Assembly (NCBI GenBank): GCA_029224185.1
Contig: CM055192.1
Coordinates: forward strand, 2,779,001-2,843,000
Length of the DNA stretch: 64,000 bases
From: Karalla daura
Lineage: Eukaryota; Chordata; Actinopteri; Chaetodontiformes; Leiognathidae
Direction of reading: 5' to 3'
Position 1 is the first letter of the stretch; every line of letters starts with the position of its first letter. The notes under the pieces were generated by a model. It saw nothing but the letters and a program-made list of their open reading frames with translations, had not been told where the DNA came from and did no database searches. A program made the position numbers and the translations under genes. Below, piece by piece: positions 39,541 to 50,430 of this stretch.

Positions 39541-40445
39541 TGTGGGGAGAATTCCTGTTTTCTGTTTTTTTTTTTCCCTCCCATCTGTTTCGCAGTGAAA
39601 ACCAAGCAGGCCGAGCTGATGTGTAGGTGGTTAGTGGGTGTGTGGGTGTTGGCTGCAAACATTGGACATTGCTGAACATGGTCATTGGCTGTCATCAGCT
39701 AGTTAGATTTGAGCGCCTGTTTTGGTTTTCATGAATAATACAACCAGATGGCACACACAAAGGAGTCATCATAGAATCGTATTATAACTTAATAAAACTT
39801 AAGTCACTTTTGCAACTTAAAACTAAAGGACAGTAAAAGAAAAAAAATTCTTTTTTTGTAATGGTAGAGCTGACTTGTTATACCCACAGTATGTTCTATA
39901 TAACTACACAGCTGCAGCCTAACAATGCAGGCTAAAGTACAAGGTTACATATATGTTTCTCATTACTTATTTTTAATACAGAATAAAGTCAGCACAGGAA
40001 AAACAGTGCTACAAGAAAGAGATGTTGTTGTTTTGCTTCACAACACATTTTATTAAAACATGCTCCATATGATTGTTTCCAAATGTGCAACAGTTAAGTA
40101 ACATTCTGCTGTGCCAAATAAGCATTCATATCCTGTTTGTCCTGAGTCTCGTACATGGTCATATGTTTAGTGACATGTTGGATATCAACAACAGGGGGGA
40201 AAAAAAGCTTGTCTACGAAAAGCCTGTGAAAACTTAAATGTCTTCCTGCTGTCCTCTTATCCCCACTTCAGCCAGGCTTCCCTGTGGATATGATAAAGTT
40301 GCCAAGAACGTATTTCTCTCTCTTCATATTGCAAGATAATAAATAAAACAGTTTTTTTGCCATAGTTTGGAAGAGACACATGAAGATTAAAAGTGAAGAT
40401 TAAAACCCGGTTGCATATGTTGAAGGGAGTTGGTGACATGGTGAA

Positions 40446-40745
40446 TTGAATGGTAAGCATGCCTTACCTCAAGGAGTTCCCAAGTTACCCTTCTGGGTCA
40501 GACCACAGCTTGCATGCTCTGCCTGTGTCCGCTCAGGGTTTGCTTCTGTAGCCCAAAAACATGAAGGGGCACAGTTGTCCCTGGGTGTGCAAAAGAGATC
40601 GAGAGAGAGGAATGGTGAGTACTCCCTAGATGCAGGTGTACCCCACCTTTACTGTATGATGCCGATGCTGCCTCCAGCAGACCCCCACAACACAGTTAAG
40701 GTATAAAGCGCATCAAGGAAATGGTTGGATAGATGGATGAATGCA
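40446..40745 (+). mobile_element. Diverged SINE-like repeat copy
   Basis: The order of landmarks matches the family: TGCCTTACCTCAAGGAGTTC, CAGCTTGCATGCTCTGCCTG, AAAAACATGAAGG, GGTGTACCCCACC, and a tail ending in GGTTGGATAGATGGATGAATG. It is nearly full length but heavily mutated. Confidence 0.65.
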
Positions 40746-41074
40746 CAAAGTTGCAATCCAAAAACTTTGCCTGTCTTGACTTTTATCTGCATAGATATTG
40801 TTTAAAACTTTAGAAAAACCAAATTAAAGAAAGCACTGTCGACAGAAAGCAGGTGAATATCCAGCCAGTGACGACCTGCTTAAGTGCATTGACTTCGCCA
40901 TGACTAATGCGGGCAATTTGTGATATTTGGATGCGGACGAGGTGAAGGAAAGCAAGAAGAAAACATGCTGCAGTTACTTTAGCTTAATGATGCTTCTGTG
41001 CGCTTGAAGGCTGAGGCCAAAATACCTCTCACATAACTCATACCTCATGCTGGGGAGGCAGCATTACTGCTCAG

Positions 41075-41134
41075 CGGGGGGGTGGGGGGGTGAGGGGGCT
41101 GGGGGGGTGGTGGGGGCTGGGGGGGGTGGTAGGG
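41075..41134. repeat. G-rich tract with G-quadruplex potential
   Basis: At least six runs of five or more G on the plus strand are separated by short T, TGA, CT or TGGT spacers. This fits the G3+N1-7 pattern for a stable quadruplex. Confidence 0.85.
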
Positions 41135-41504
41135 CGAGTGAAAGCTCCTCTGGCCAGAGTCATGAGTGCTACTCCCAGACAGCTCATTGTAGGTTAAAAA
41201 TGTCAAGAAGTGGCATCCCACACACAAGTATTTTTGTTTGCTGAAAGTCAGCAGCAGACTCTTTCAGAATTTGTTCATAAATAGCTAAAGGAATGGAAAA
41301 TAGGAGCTTTGGTGATTCACAGTGGTTGTGTGTGGCCATAGATTTGATGAAGCTGAGGCAGAAACTTCAGTGTGCTGTTTTGTAATGCTATGTGTTTTTT
41401 CAGCTCTCATCACAAATTCACCCACATGTTTTCAGTCTGTGAGCCAAATATGACAGATTGATTTGCAGGAGAATGAAACAGCCAAACAAACACAATTTCT
41501 CTTT

Positions 41505-41590
41505 CTCCTCTCTCTCTCTCCCACACACACATGCACGCATGCACACACACGTACACACGCATGTGTACACGCACTCATGCACGCACACAT
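41505..41590. repeat. CT run plus imperfect CA/CG-containing repeat
   Basis: (TC)n is followed by CACACACATGCACGCATGCAC-type alternating purine-pyrimidine sequence with scattered CG steps. This is simple sequence with Z-DNA potential. Confidence 0.85.
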
Positions 41591-42779
41591 ATGAGCGGAC
41601 CAGGCCGGACCACTTAAAATGTGTGCACCGCTTCAATTTGCAGATATCGGAGATCTCTGCTGAAGCCAACCTTGTTCTTCAGATGCTGGCGATGTCCGTA
41701 GCAGTTATGTAGCTCTGTGTCGCCGGTTTGCTGAGATGCTTTCATTGTGATTAAGTATGTGCTCCCACTATGCTCACCAGAAGTAAATTAGAAAACCATC
41801 ATGAATCAACATCTTGAAAGACACTGAGTACTAAAGAGTGAGACATCACGGTGAAGGAAGTGCTGTGACTGTGTGTATGTGGTCGTGTGTGTGTGTGTGT
41901 GTGGGGGTCTTCAGTGAAACGTCACCCATCTGTATATAATTACATGGTCTTCATTTCATCTTCAACAATGCTCCATTCATCATTGTAATTTATGGTATTA
42001 ATTTACAATTGTGTAATTATCTTTCACTCACTCAGCATAGTCTGTATCAGCCAAACTATTCCTGACTTAAGAGCTGCACTTGGGGACCTGTGCACATTGA
42101 TGGATTCAAATGGAACTGAAGGGAAAGTGCTTGGAAAAACTGATCCATGCTATACAAGAATGTGGCAAGGTGACACTTGATGTCTTCTGCTCTGTGGGTC
42201 GTTGTATAACTTTGGAAACAAGGAAAAACTTCTATCGGCAAGTCCAACTTTCTCTGGACAGAGCAATGTTTTTTCTGTAATTAGGGCCAGGTCTCAACAG
42301 CATTATAGTAGCAAAATGTCAAATTGGAATTCAAGAGATTCTTGGACCATCAGAGGTCTGTAGATTTCCGTTTAGAGAAGCACAATTATGAGCAAATTCA
42401 ATAAAGTTCACCCAACAGTTTATACTGTTAAGGGAATAATGTGCAAACATGTCAAATGTTTCTCTCAGGAAATAGCTTATCACCACAGGGATTGCTAGCT
42501 GTTGCTAGTTGCTGTAGTTACCTTTACAAACATAGTAACTTTCCTCTGAAGTAACCGCTTTTTGGAGGAAGTTCCCCTTATTTTGCAGGTTGATACATAG
42601 AATAAAGTAGCTCTTAAAACACCATGTGCACCTCCTTCCTTAGGGTATTGATTCTGGTATTAAAAATGGAGCCATGAGAAGTGTGTTTGCTTAAGGATCT
42701 AAAGATCAAGCTAATGTCTGCAGGATACAAGTTCTATATGAAAAATAAATAAACCATAAACCCTTGGTGTGTGCCTGTG

Positions 42780-42797
42780 CAATATTGTACAATATTG
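42780..42797. repeat. Perfect 18-bp palindrome
   Basis: CAATATTGTACAATATTG is fully self-complementary with centre GTAC. It is AT-rich, so chance occurrence in 64 kb is possible. Confidence 0.9.
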
Positions 42798-43019
42798 TTG
42801 TAGAATCACCCTGTGACAAATGATGTTTCACACATATCCAGATGTCTCATACACAAGCATGTCTCAAAGACAGGCATCTGCCCTGAAGCATCTGCAGTGC
42901 TGTGCCATATACTACAAACAAGTTTCATTTAAGTGTGAATCAAGAGGAGTCTGTCTGATTGATCTGATAATCATGGGTCACAGTGGTTTTATGATATTCT
43001 CAGAGCCATACTGATTAAA

Positions 43020-43415
43020 GACATTTACCATAAAAACTATGTTCCTCAAAAGTGGAAGTTATTGATGGTTTGGATCTTGTCCATTCAGTTGACTCCTGAA
43101 GACTTACTTAGTGGAGTAAGCATGGAGGCTCCTCATTGTTCCTATTTCACTGCAGAGGCTAAATATATCTGAAAATGTCCTGTACATCTGCTTTGTTGCC
43201 TTCTGGTGGTTCACCTCCATCAGTCCTGATCTTCTTTCCTGTCTTTGATATCATCCAGCTGAATTTATCTCGTCCAAATGAGATTCCCGTTTCACTGCTG
43301 TAGATCTTGGTGACCTGGATCAGCGAGCTGATGTTTAGCTCACTCTTGGCATGCAGCTTAATGTCACCCATGCAAAAAAACATAACAAAACCTATCCCAG
43401 CAGAGGGATACACAC
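43020..43415 (-). mobile_element. Fossil of a LINE reverse-transcriptase domain
   Basis: The minus-strand frame at 43,159-43,415 reads like a segment of a fish non-LTR retrotransposon RT just after the catalytic box. It has DIKLHAKSE, SSLIQVTKIYSSETGISFG, and then a KTGKKIRTDGGEPPEGNKAD-type region. The catalytic YADD-like box is degraded (MGDI in place of two aspartates). The match continues, with a stop codon and frame breaks, toward 43,020. Flanking RT and endonuclease regions are absent. The motif string is of the type often annotated as an R2/NeSL-like element. It is dead and antisense to the window. Confidence 0.75.
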
Positions 43416-43500
43416 ACACACATGCACGCACCATTCAGCCTAGGGGAAATTTAAAGTCTCCAGTCAGTCTAATTTTGAGTTATGAGAAACTGGATTAACA
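43390..43500 (-). mobile_element. SINE-like repeat fragment beside the LINE fossil
   Basis: CAGCAGAGGGATACACACAC, ACCATTCAGCCTAGGGGAAA and TTTAAAGTCTCCAGTCAGTC follow the reverse-complemented body of the family (counterpart of 'CAATTTAGAGTCTCCAGTTG' at 45.3 kb). It meets or overlaps the end of the LINE fossil. Confidence 0.5.
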
Positions 43501-45205
43501 GAGGAAAATGACTGCTATCTGCTGATAATAGTCGCCTTTTATATCTTATTAGACTATCAAGGGATGAGCAAGATGAAGAAAGCTAGTGAGGCTGTTCAGT
43601 TGCGGTTTGACAACCACAGAAGCACTTTGATTAAAGTGTACAAAATTGTACAATTTTCTAGTCTATTACTCAGCAATGGTGGAATGTTCCTGCAACTGCT
43701 AAATGTTGCTGTGATTAATAACTCGCTTTCAAAGGTTATGAAGTTGGCTCATGTAATGGGCTTATTTTTACATGTTAAATAAAGCCTGCCATTTTTTTCC
43801 CCCTTTTTTTTCCATTTTAAGATTGAACAGCATTCCAGTCAGACTTGACGTCTAAACACTGTGACTTTGGAACGTTGGGACTTTAGTTGTAATTGATAAC
43901 ACTGTCGAGGTGTACCAGGGGGTCCGAGGAAGTTAAACCTCCCTGTGCTGTGGATACAGAGATGGGTTCAATAGTACCCAACTTTCCAACACACCCATAC
44001 ACCAACAGTCCAGGTTCTCCCATGATGCATGCTGTCTGCTTAACACAAAGCAGGGCTCGTGTGGTGTTCTGGCTTGCATTAACATGCATAAACATTGCAA
44101 TTAATGAGCCTTTGTGACAGCACAAGCTGAATGTCCCCAACCCTGCAGTCTTCGTTACGAACTCAGAGCCATTTTTCATAGGATCGATCATGTAGGGTCG
44201 CGCTGCAACTGCAACATGCGATGATAAACAAACCCAGCTGCATTACGCTTTCCCTCACACGCAGTTTCTTAGTCTCTCTCTTTCCCTCTCTCTCTCTTGT
44301 ACACACATACACACACATGTCTTCAGCTACCATGGCTCCGGTGCTACCTACCCAAATAGAGACTGTGTGGGGCCTTTTCTTCTTTTCATTGCCTCCCTCT
44401 GAGGAAACAGAAACTGGTCGTTCTGTGCTCATTGAGAGTATCCCATAGCTTTTCATTTGCAAAGAAGGGCCTACAACACTGGCACTTCTGCTCACGTGCT
44501 GGACAACCAATTGTCAATAAAGCTACATGATGGAGTCATAAACTACACATTCCATTAGATTCAGTTCAGCGTCTATGCGCAATCTGGTTGTTAAAACACA
44601 GAGAAAGAGCAATAAAAGTAAAAGTAAGACTAGCTATTGTGGTACAGGCATTAAGACAGATAATGCTTCTGTGCCAGCACATTTAACTGTATTTCTATCA
44701 TGCCGTTGCGCATAGTCGTTACGATGCAGGGAATATGCATCAATCTTGTGTTAGAACAACTAAATGGGAATCCTTCCAGTTGTTTTCCTTCTCTCTCTCC
44801 CAAGCCGATCCCAGTGTGGATTCAACAGAAACCCACTGCAGTTAATCAGGAAAGCATGTTGCCCTGAGTTCAGCCATCCTCTACAACTGGAGATTCTCTG
44901 CACCACCCCACCCTTTCCCCTTATGACACTGATGTTGGGAATATGTCAGACTCATAACTCAAGTGGATCCCTCTCTCGTCCTCCCTCCATACTCCCCAAC
45001 TCCAAACTCCAAGCCTTATTAATACAGTATGTCATACAACACAACAACTTGTACTGAACTTGTCTCATTTTCGGTTAACAATTTGCTTAGAATGTTGAAC
45101 AAAGTTTCAAGGTCCAGGACTTGACAAGTGAGTGATAAATCTTATTTTAATAGCACTATAACAATGCATATGCATTACAGTAAAAAGTACAACGTTTAGT
45201 CTTCC

Positions 45206-45404
45206 TACCAAGTGGAGAATACACCCTGGATAGGTCATCAGTCCATTGCAGAGCACACACATCATTCAGTCTCTCATTCACACCTATGGACAATTTAGAG
45301 TCTCCAGTTGACCTTGATGCATGTTTCTGGACTGTGGGAGGAAACCGGAGTACCTGAAGGAAACCAACACACACACACTGGGGGAACATGCAAACCCTGC
45401 ACTG
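45206..45404 (-). mobile_element. SINE-like repeat copy, reverse orientation
   Basis: Well preserved for about 200 bp: ACACCCTGGATAGGTCATCA, GTCCATTGCAGAGCACACAC, CACACCTATGGACAATTTAG, CATGTTTCTGGACTGTGGGA, GGAAACCGGAGTACC and GGGGGAACATGCAAACC. These are the classic landmarks of the family in reverse. The tRNA-like head is missing. Confidence 0.8.
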
Positions 45405-47961
45405 AAAAAAAATCTGTGAAGATTCCGTCATCAATCTAAGAAAGGATCATGTTGCCTCAGCTCGACTGTTCCATTGTTGCCTGTGGTTTTGGTATTTCAA
45501 CCTTCCACTTAATACATTAGCTAAAAATAAAGCTGAAAAAAGACTCTTCATTCTGCAGTCGGTCAGAAACACAACTTCAAATGAATACAAATGTTTCTTG
45601 TTTGAAATGTCCCTGTTTTGTGGCCAATATGCACTCACTAATGCATCGCACTAATACAAGTTGAGATGCAATGAATGTTGGAATGCAAAGGATACAACCA
45701 TTGTTCACAAACATAAATCTATTACCACATTTTCCATTATTCAAAATGTAATTTCAGTGTGGAGATGCATGCGTCTAAGATTGCACTACTAAGTCAACAA
45801 AAAAAAGTGATATCTTTTGGCCATCTAACTTTATGTATATTGTGTTAGACTGTATTCATATTAATATTACAATTTTGTTGTTCTTAAATAGGTAATTGAA
45901 TGAGGGCTACAGATATTTCTTTGCTCATGTTTTATGGTTATGAGAAGTTTTCATTATGTTTGAGGAATATGTGATTTTTGTGGATTGCCACAAAGAGATC
46001 CCAGAGATATGTGTGTAATCTTGACTCATCTCAAGCTTTCTTCCAAACTAAGGACACCCTATAAATCCATGTAGCAGAAGCAAAAACACTGGATGACTGT
46101 AGCTATTCTCAGCCACTCCGTTCCCAGCCCCTTTAACCACCATGGGAAAACCAGCCAAGTGAGCGCGGGTCAGGTCAACCTTGTCTCCTCGCCTGACTGT
46201 CAAAATAACAGTACCTTCCCCTCCGGCTTCCAGCACTGTCCGTCAGAACAGGCTGCAGAGAGCTGTGGCACAGAGGGGTGGAAAAGCAATTAAATCAAAC
46301 ATGGGTGAGTACCCGCAGGACAAATGCCTCGTCAGCGTTTTCAGCTCAGCCAGAGAAAAGGTGGTGTTTTTTTTTTTTTTTCTCAAGAAGGGGTATTGAA
46401 AGACAGAGTATTGAAAGTGAAAAAGAAAACCGTCCAAAGGAGAGCTAAGACATTTTGTTTCACCGGGTGACCAATGCAGGAGTTAGCTGAAGGGTTAAGA
46501 GAGACATTGGCCCAATTCAGACCCTCTTTCTTCCCCAGTGATGGCCTAAAACTTGGGGTCAGACACATACTCCGACCCTTGACCCCCTGGTTCACATCTC
46601 CTCGTAATTACCTTTGCGCATCAACCCCTTGGCCACCCCCTCCCAAAGACAATGTAACAATTTGTCTTTTCAATTGTCTGTCAGTCACTCTCTTATGGGC
46701 CTTTTCAGTGGGCGTATATGGTTTCTTTTTCCATTTGTATTTATTTATTTATCTTGCTTAGAGAGGTGGGGGTTGTCTGGCCCCAGAAACAGGGAGTCTT
46801 TGTTTGGGCTGGTTTCACATGGATATAACCCCCCCCTCCTTTTCTCTGCTCCCCCAGCCTCCCAGCTCCCCGTAGTCAGACCCCATGGATTTGTTTGGGG
46901 GCACGAGGGTGGCTGATCTCAGGGTCATTGTACATGGCATTTCCATAACCATTGACTCAATGAGACTTTTCTCCTTTCCCTGGAACATAGAGGTGCTTTT
47001 TAACTACTACTTATGGTAGTTAGTCTCCAACTTTACCTGCAAGCAAAAGGCAAGCTGAACAGACTATGAAAGGAACTCAGCAACACATCTGGTAAATTCC
47101 TTATATGATTTCCGAATAATACAACATATTTGCAGAAACCTCAAACCAAGGCACTGTCCTGTGGTTGGGTGTTTGAGGTGTGCTGCATGGATTCAGGTAT
47201 GACCTACTTGTCTGGGGTCTGGCTTTGATCAGCTGGAGGGAAGCACTGGCCTTGTGTTCTATTCTACATGAGTCACTTTGTATAATTCACTGTAGAGTCA
47301 TCAAGAAAGAATGCTGCATTTTACAAGAATGATCTAGACTGCAAGTCCAATCACATGCTTTTCTTCCATTTGTTGTACAGTTGCATGGATCTCACCTTAT
47401 CTTGACAACTGACTGACCTTGAGAACTAAATCAAAGCTAGCAAGTGGACCTGAATTAGAAATGCAATTTCCTGAGACCAATGTTATCAAAAGACTTGAAA
47501 CTAGGTACTAGTGTATGCTTTATCCACCTGTAGGAAACAGTGTTGATGGCACCTCTACAGCAGCTGTACCCTTTACAGTACTGAATACTGCAGCAGGTCT
47601 GAATACCGACAACCTTATTTTTGGCCTGTCCATCTGAACCCAATACATTTTTTAACTATAGCTTCTTTTTTCAACTGATTCTACCACGTGAAACTTAGAA
47701 AATGTAAAACTACCTGTATGCGTGGATGCACAGTAAAATATAGGGGGGAGGTACTGTATGTGTAACCAAGGGTAATCTATTGGCACAGATCGAGTCAGAT
47801 ACATTGGATCATCTTCCAACATTTGATTTTAAATATTCATATTCCCTATTTTCACTGCAATCCCTTAGCTTCAGGTCAGCACTGTTGGTGGAAATGCAGA
47901 GGGATTCCAAACACTGAGGACCATACCTTTGAAAATAACAAAACTGATTTCTCAAAGTTGG

Positions 47962-48280
47962 CCACACAGTGACTGATTAGTACTGTTGCCTTACTGCAAG
48001 ATAGTTGCTTGTTTATCCCAAAAATGCCCAGTCTTGTATGGTGTTTGCATGTTCTTCCTGTGTGTGGGAGAGAGTTTTTTCAGATACTTTGTTTCCTCAC
48101 ACTGTGCAAAAATATTCCTGTTTAAGCTAATTGGAGACTGACTGACACTGACCCTGTTTTAGTGTCAGTGAGTGTGAATGGTCTGTGTCCTGTGATGGAC
48201 TGGTGACCTATTCAGGAAGTAGACAGCATCAGGCCTCCACGACATGACTGAGTCACAAATGGGCAAGATGATGGATGGAT
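47962..48280 (+). mobile_element. Near full-length SINE-like repeat copy
   Basis: It starts with a tRNA-like head (GACTGATTAGTACTGTTGCC, TTACTGCAAGATAG) and continues through GGTGTTTGCATGTTCTTCCT, AGCTAATTGGAGACTGACTG, GTGTGAATGG, CCTGTGATGGACTGGTGACC and a tail GATGATGGATGGATC. It is the most complete copy of the family in the window. The B box is degraded. Confidence 0.8.
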
Positions 48281-50328
48281 CTCATTTTGTTCCTCATTTG
48301 TTATAGTGTATTCACACTTCAATATCAATTCATAGCCAGACTACAGAGTAACAACTACAGCAGAATAATTCTCAAGTTGCTGTGCACATAAGAATTTCAG
48401 ACTCAAACGATTCAGAGTAGATCTTTGACTTATCCCTCTTATCAAATTGAAGTCAGTCATTCTGTTTGGTTTGTTTTCCACAGTTTGTCAAGTTGAAAAT
48501 AATGATTTCTTATTGAATTTTATTTCTATTAGATCTGATTAGAAAGTTTTATCAGCTATGTTTTCATCACAGAACAGTGAACATGTTGGAAGCATGAATG
48601 CACCTCAAAATTACCAAGTGCAGGTAGTTAGTTGTAATGGCGCACTTGAGAAAAAGATTCTCTTGGAGGTCATTCATCTGTAACATGAATGAAGATTACG
48701 GGTAAAAACAAATTATCCCCAGATACGGAGGGTAGTGGAGGGTAGTCATTTATGACATTGACAGTGGCCCCTATGTGAAATTGCTCTGACAAATGTCTTA
48801 TCAAGCACATTGTTGTTTAGCAGTCAAGGCACAGAACTGTACCATGTTGTCAGAGAAGACTCAGAGTTCAAAGTTGAGCTAATGAAAGTCAATGGAGTGA
48901 GAAGTCAATTCAGTCTCAGGGCCAAGTGACGTCACACAGTTTGTCAGGGATAAACAAGATCTGTCTTTCAGACAGCTTGGTCTGTGCTAGTTACTCATTC
49001 TAATTGTCTATCGTGTTTCTTATGAAACTTATAATTACGGCAGTTGTTGGGAGGGTGATGTGTACAAAGACTGCGGTTTTCCTTTGATCAGTTTAATTTG
49101 CTCTTTCTGAGAGGGGTGAGAATTTGTGTGAGCGGTTGCATTTTGTGTGAGCGGAACCAGCGAGAAGTCCTGGTAAAGCAATGTCACATAATCATCTGTG
49201 GTGTTTCGAAATGTGCAGCAGGTATACATTGATGGTGTCGGTTGGATGTTGAAATGTTGTCCTCACATCTGATGAGAGACAGAGATAAATTATGAGTGGT
49301 TAAAGCATTTGCGTATTGAGGCTAGACTGGGCGATTGAAGTTATATTTATACAAACAAAGCTGCTCCGGCGGGCAAAGTAATCCCATAAACACATTTGAA
49401 CCACATTGGCAGGCCAGGATAACTATAGATAAAAATAGTGCGACATGTTTTTTAGAGTGCTGGAGCACAAAAGTTCACCCTTTTTGTAGAATTTATCTTT
49501 ATATGCATTCCTGTGCTCTTTGCATTTTATCTATTTTTTTTCTGCACTGTTGATGTGTCTCCTTCAAAGATTTGGAATACTTTTAGGCGCCTGGTCCTGG
49601 TGCGTGCCTCTTACAATTACAAACACTGTGGTCGACTGCACACGGATTCTTGTCGATCATTGCCACATCTGGGGGACCTCCGACCAAATAATTCCTGTAT
49701 CTGCCAAGCTGATAGGTCTCAAACGCACACATTCAACGCGAAACACGGTGTTCACTGTGGACGTATAAAAGAAATAAGCTGTCAGCAACACCGTCTGCAA
49801 TGGCAAGGACGGGGACATTGTTCACCAGAGCGTGAAGGAGATCTGCATGGGTCTCACTGTCTGCGCAGACCGTGGTGAGAGCTTTAGCCTTGTCTCTTTC
49901 ATCACTGTCAAACATCAACATGATCAGCAGAGACCCAGTTACAGCAACAGGGGCCGACTGATCAAACACTTTCCTTTGCCTCATATCCTGTGTTTACTTG
50001 AACACAACACAGACACTACAGGGATGGCTAGCTTACGGAGAACATGACTGTGGCCCGCATTCTGCGGTGGCATGAGCACAAAATGGCCAGCCAGTCAATC
50101 GTGACCCAACAAATATTGTGGAAAAGCAAACAAAACAAACTGTTTTCATGCCACTGTGAATCTGATTAAACAACATAGACTACAAAGTGGGCTGGCAGCC
50201 TGCAGGCGTTTGCTGGTGGAAATGAAAGGGTGGAAACAATAACGAGCGACCCCACTTTTACCAGTGGGGTAAAATCACAGTTTTACTTGCCTGAGCGGAC
50301 AGTCAGCGGCACACTGTTCAAGACAAGC

Positions 50329-50430
50329 TGCGAAAAAAATGCAATTGTGACTCGAGGGTTTAGGGTTTGGTCTATGGAACAAACCCTAACCCTAACCCTA
50401 ACCCTCGAGTCACAATTGCATTTTTTTGCA
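50329..50430. repeat. Foldback element with telomere-type repeats
   Basis: Arms 50,329-50,368 and 50,381-50,430 are reverse complements except for one mismatch and two extra repeat units in the right arm. The right arm holds CCCTAA at 50,384, 50,390 and 50,396 followed by CCCT, then CGAGTCACAATTGCATTTTT. The left arm mirrors it and carries GGGTTTAGGGTTT, so its repeat is a TTTAGGG-like variant. The spacer is 12 nt. Telomere-type sequence inside an inverted repeat suggests a small foldback transposon or a repaired break. Confidence 0.9.
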
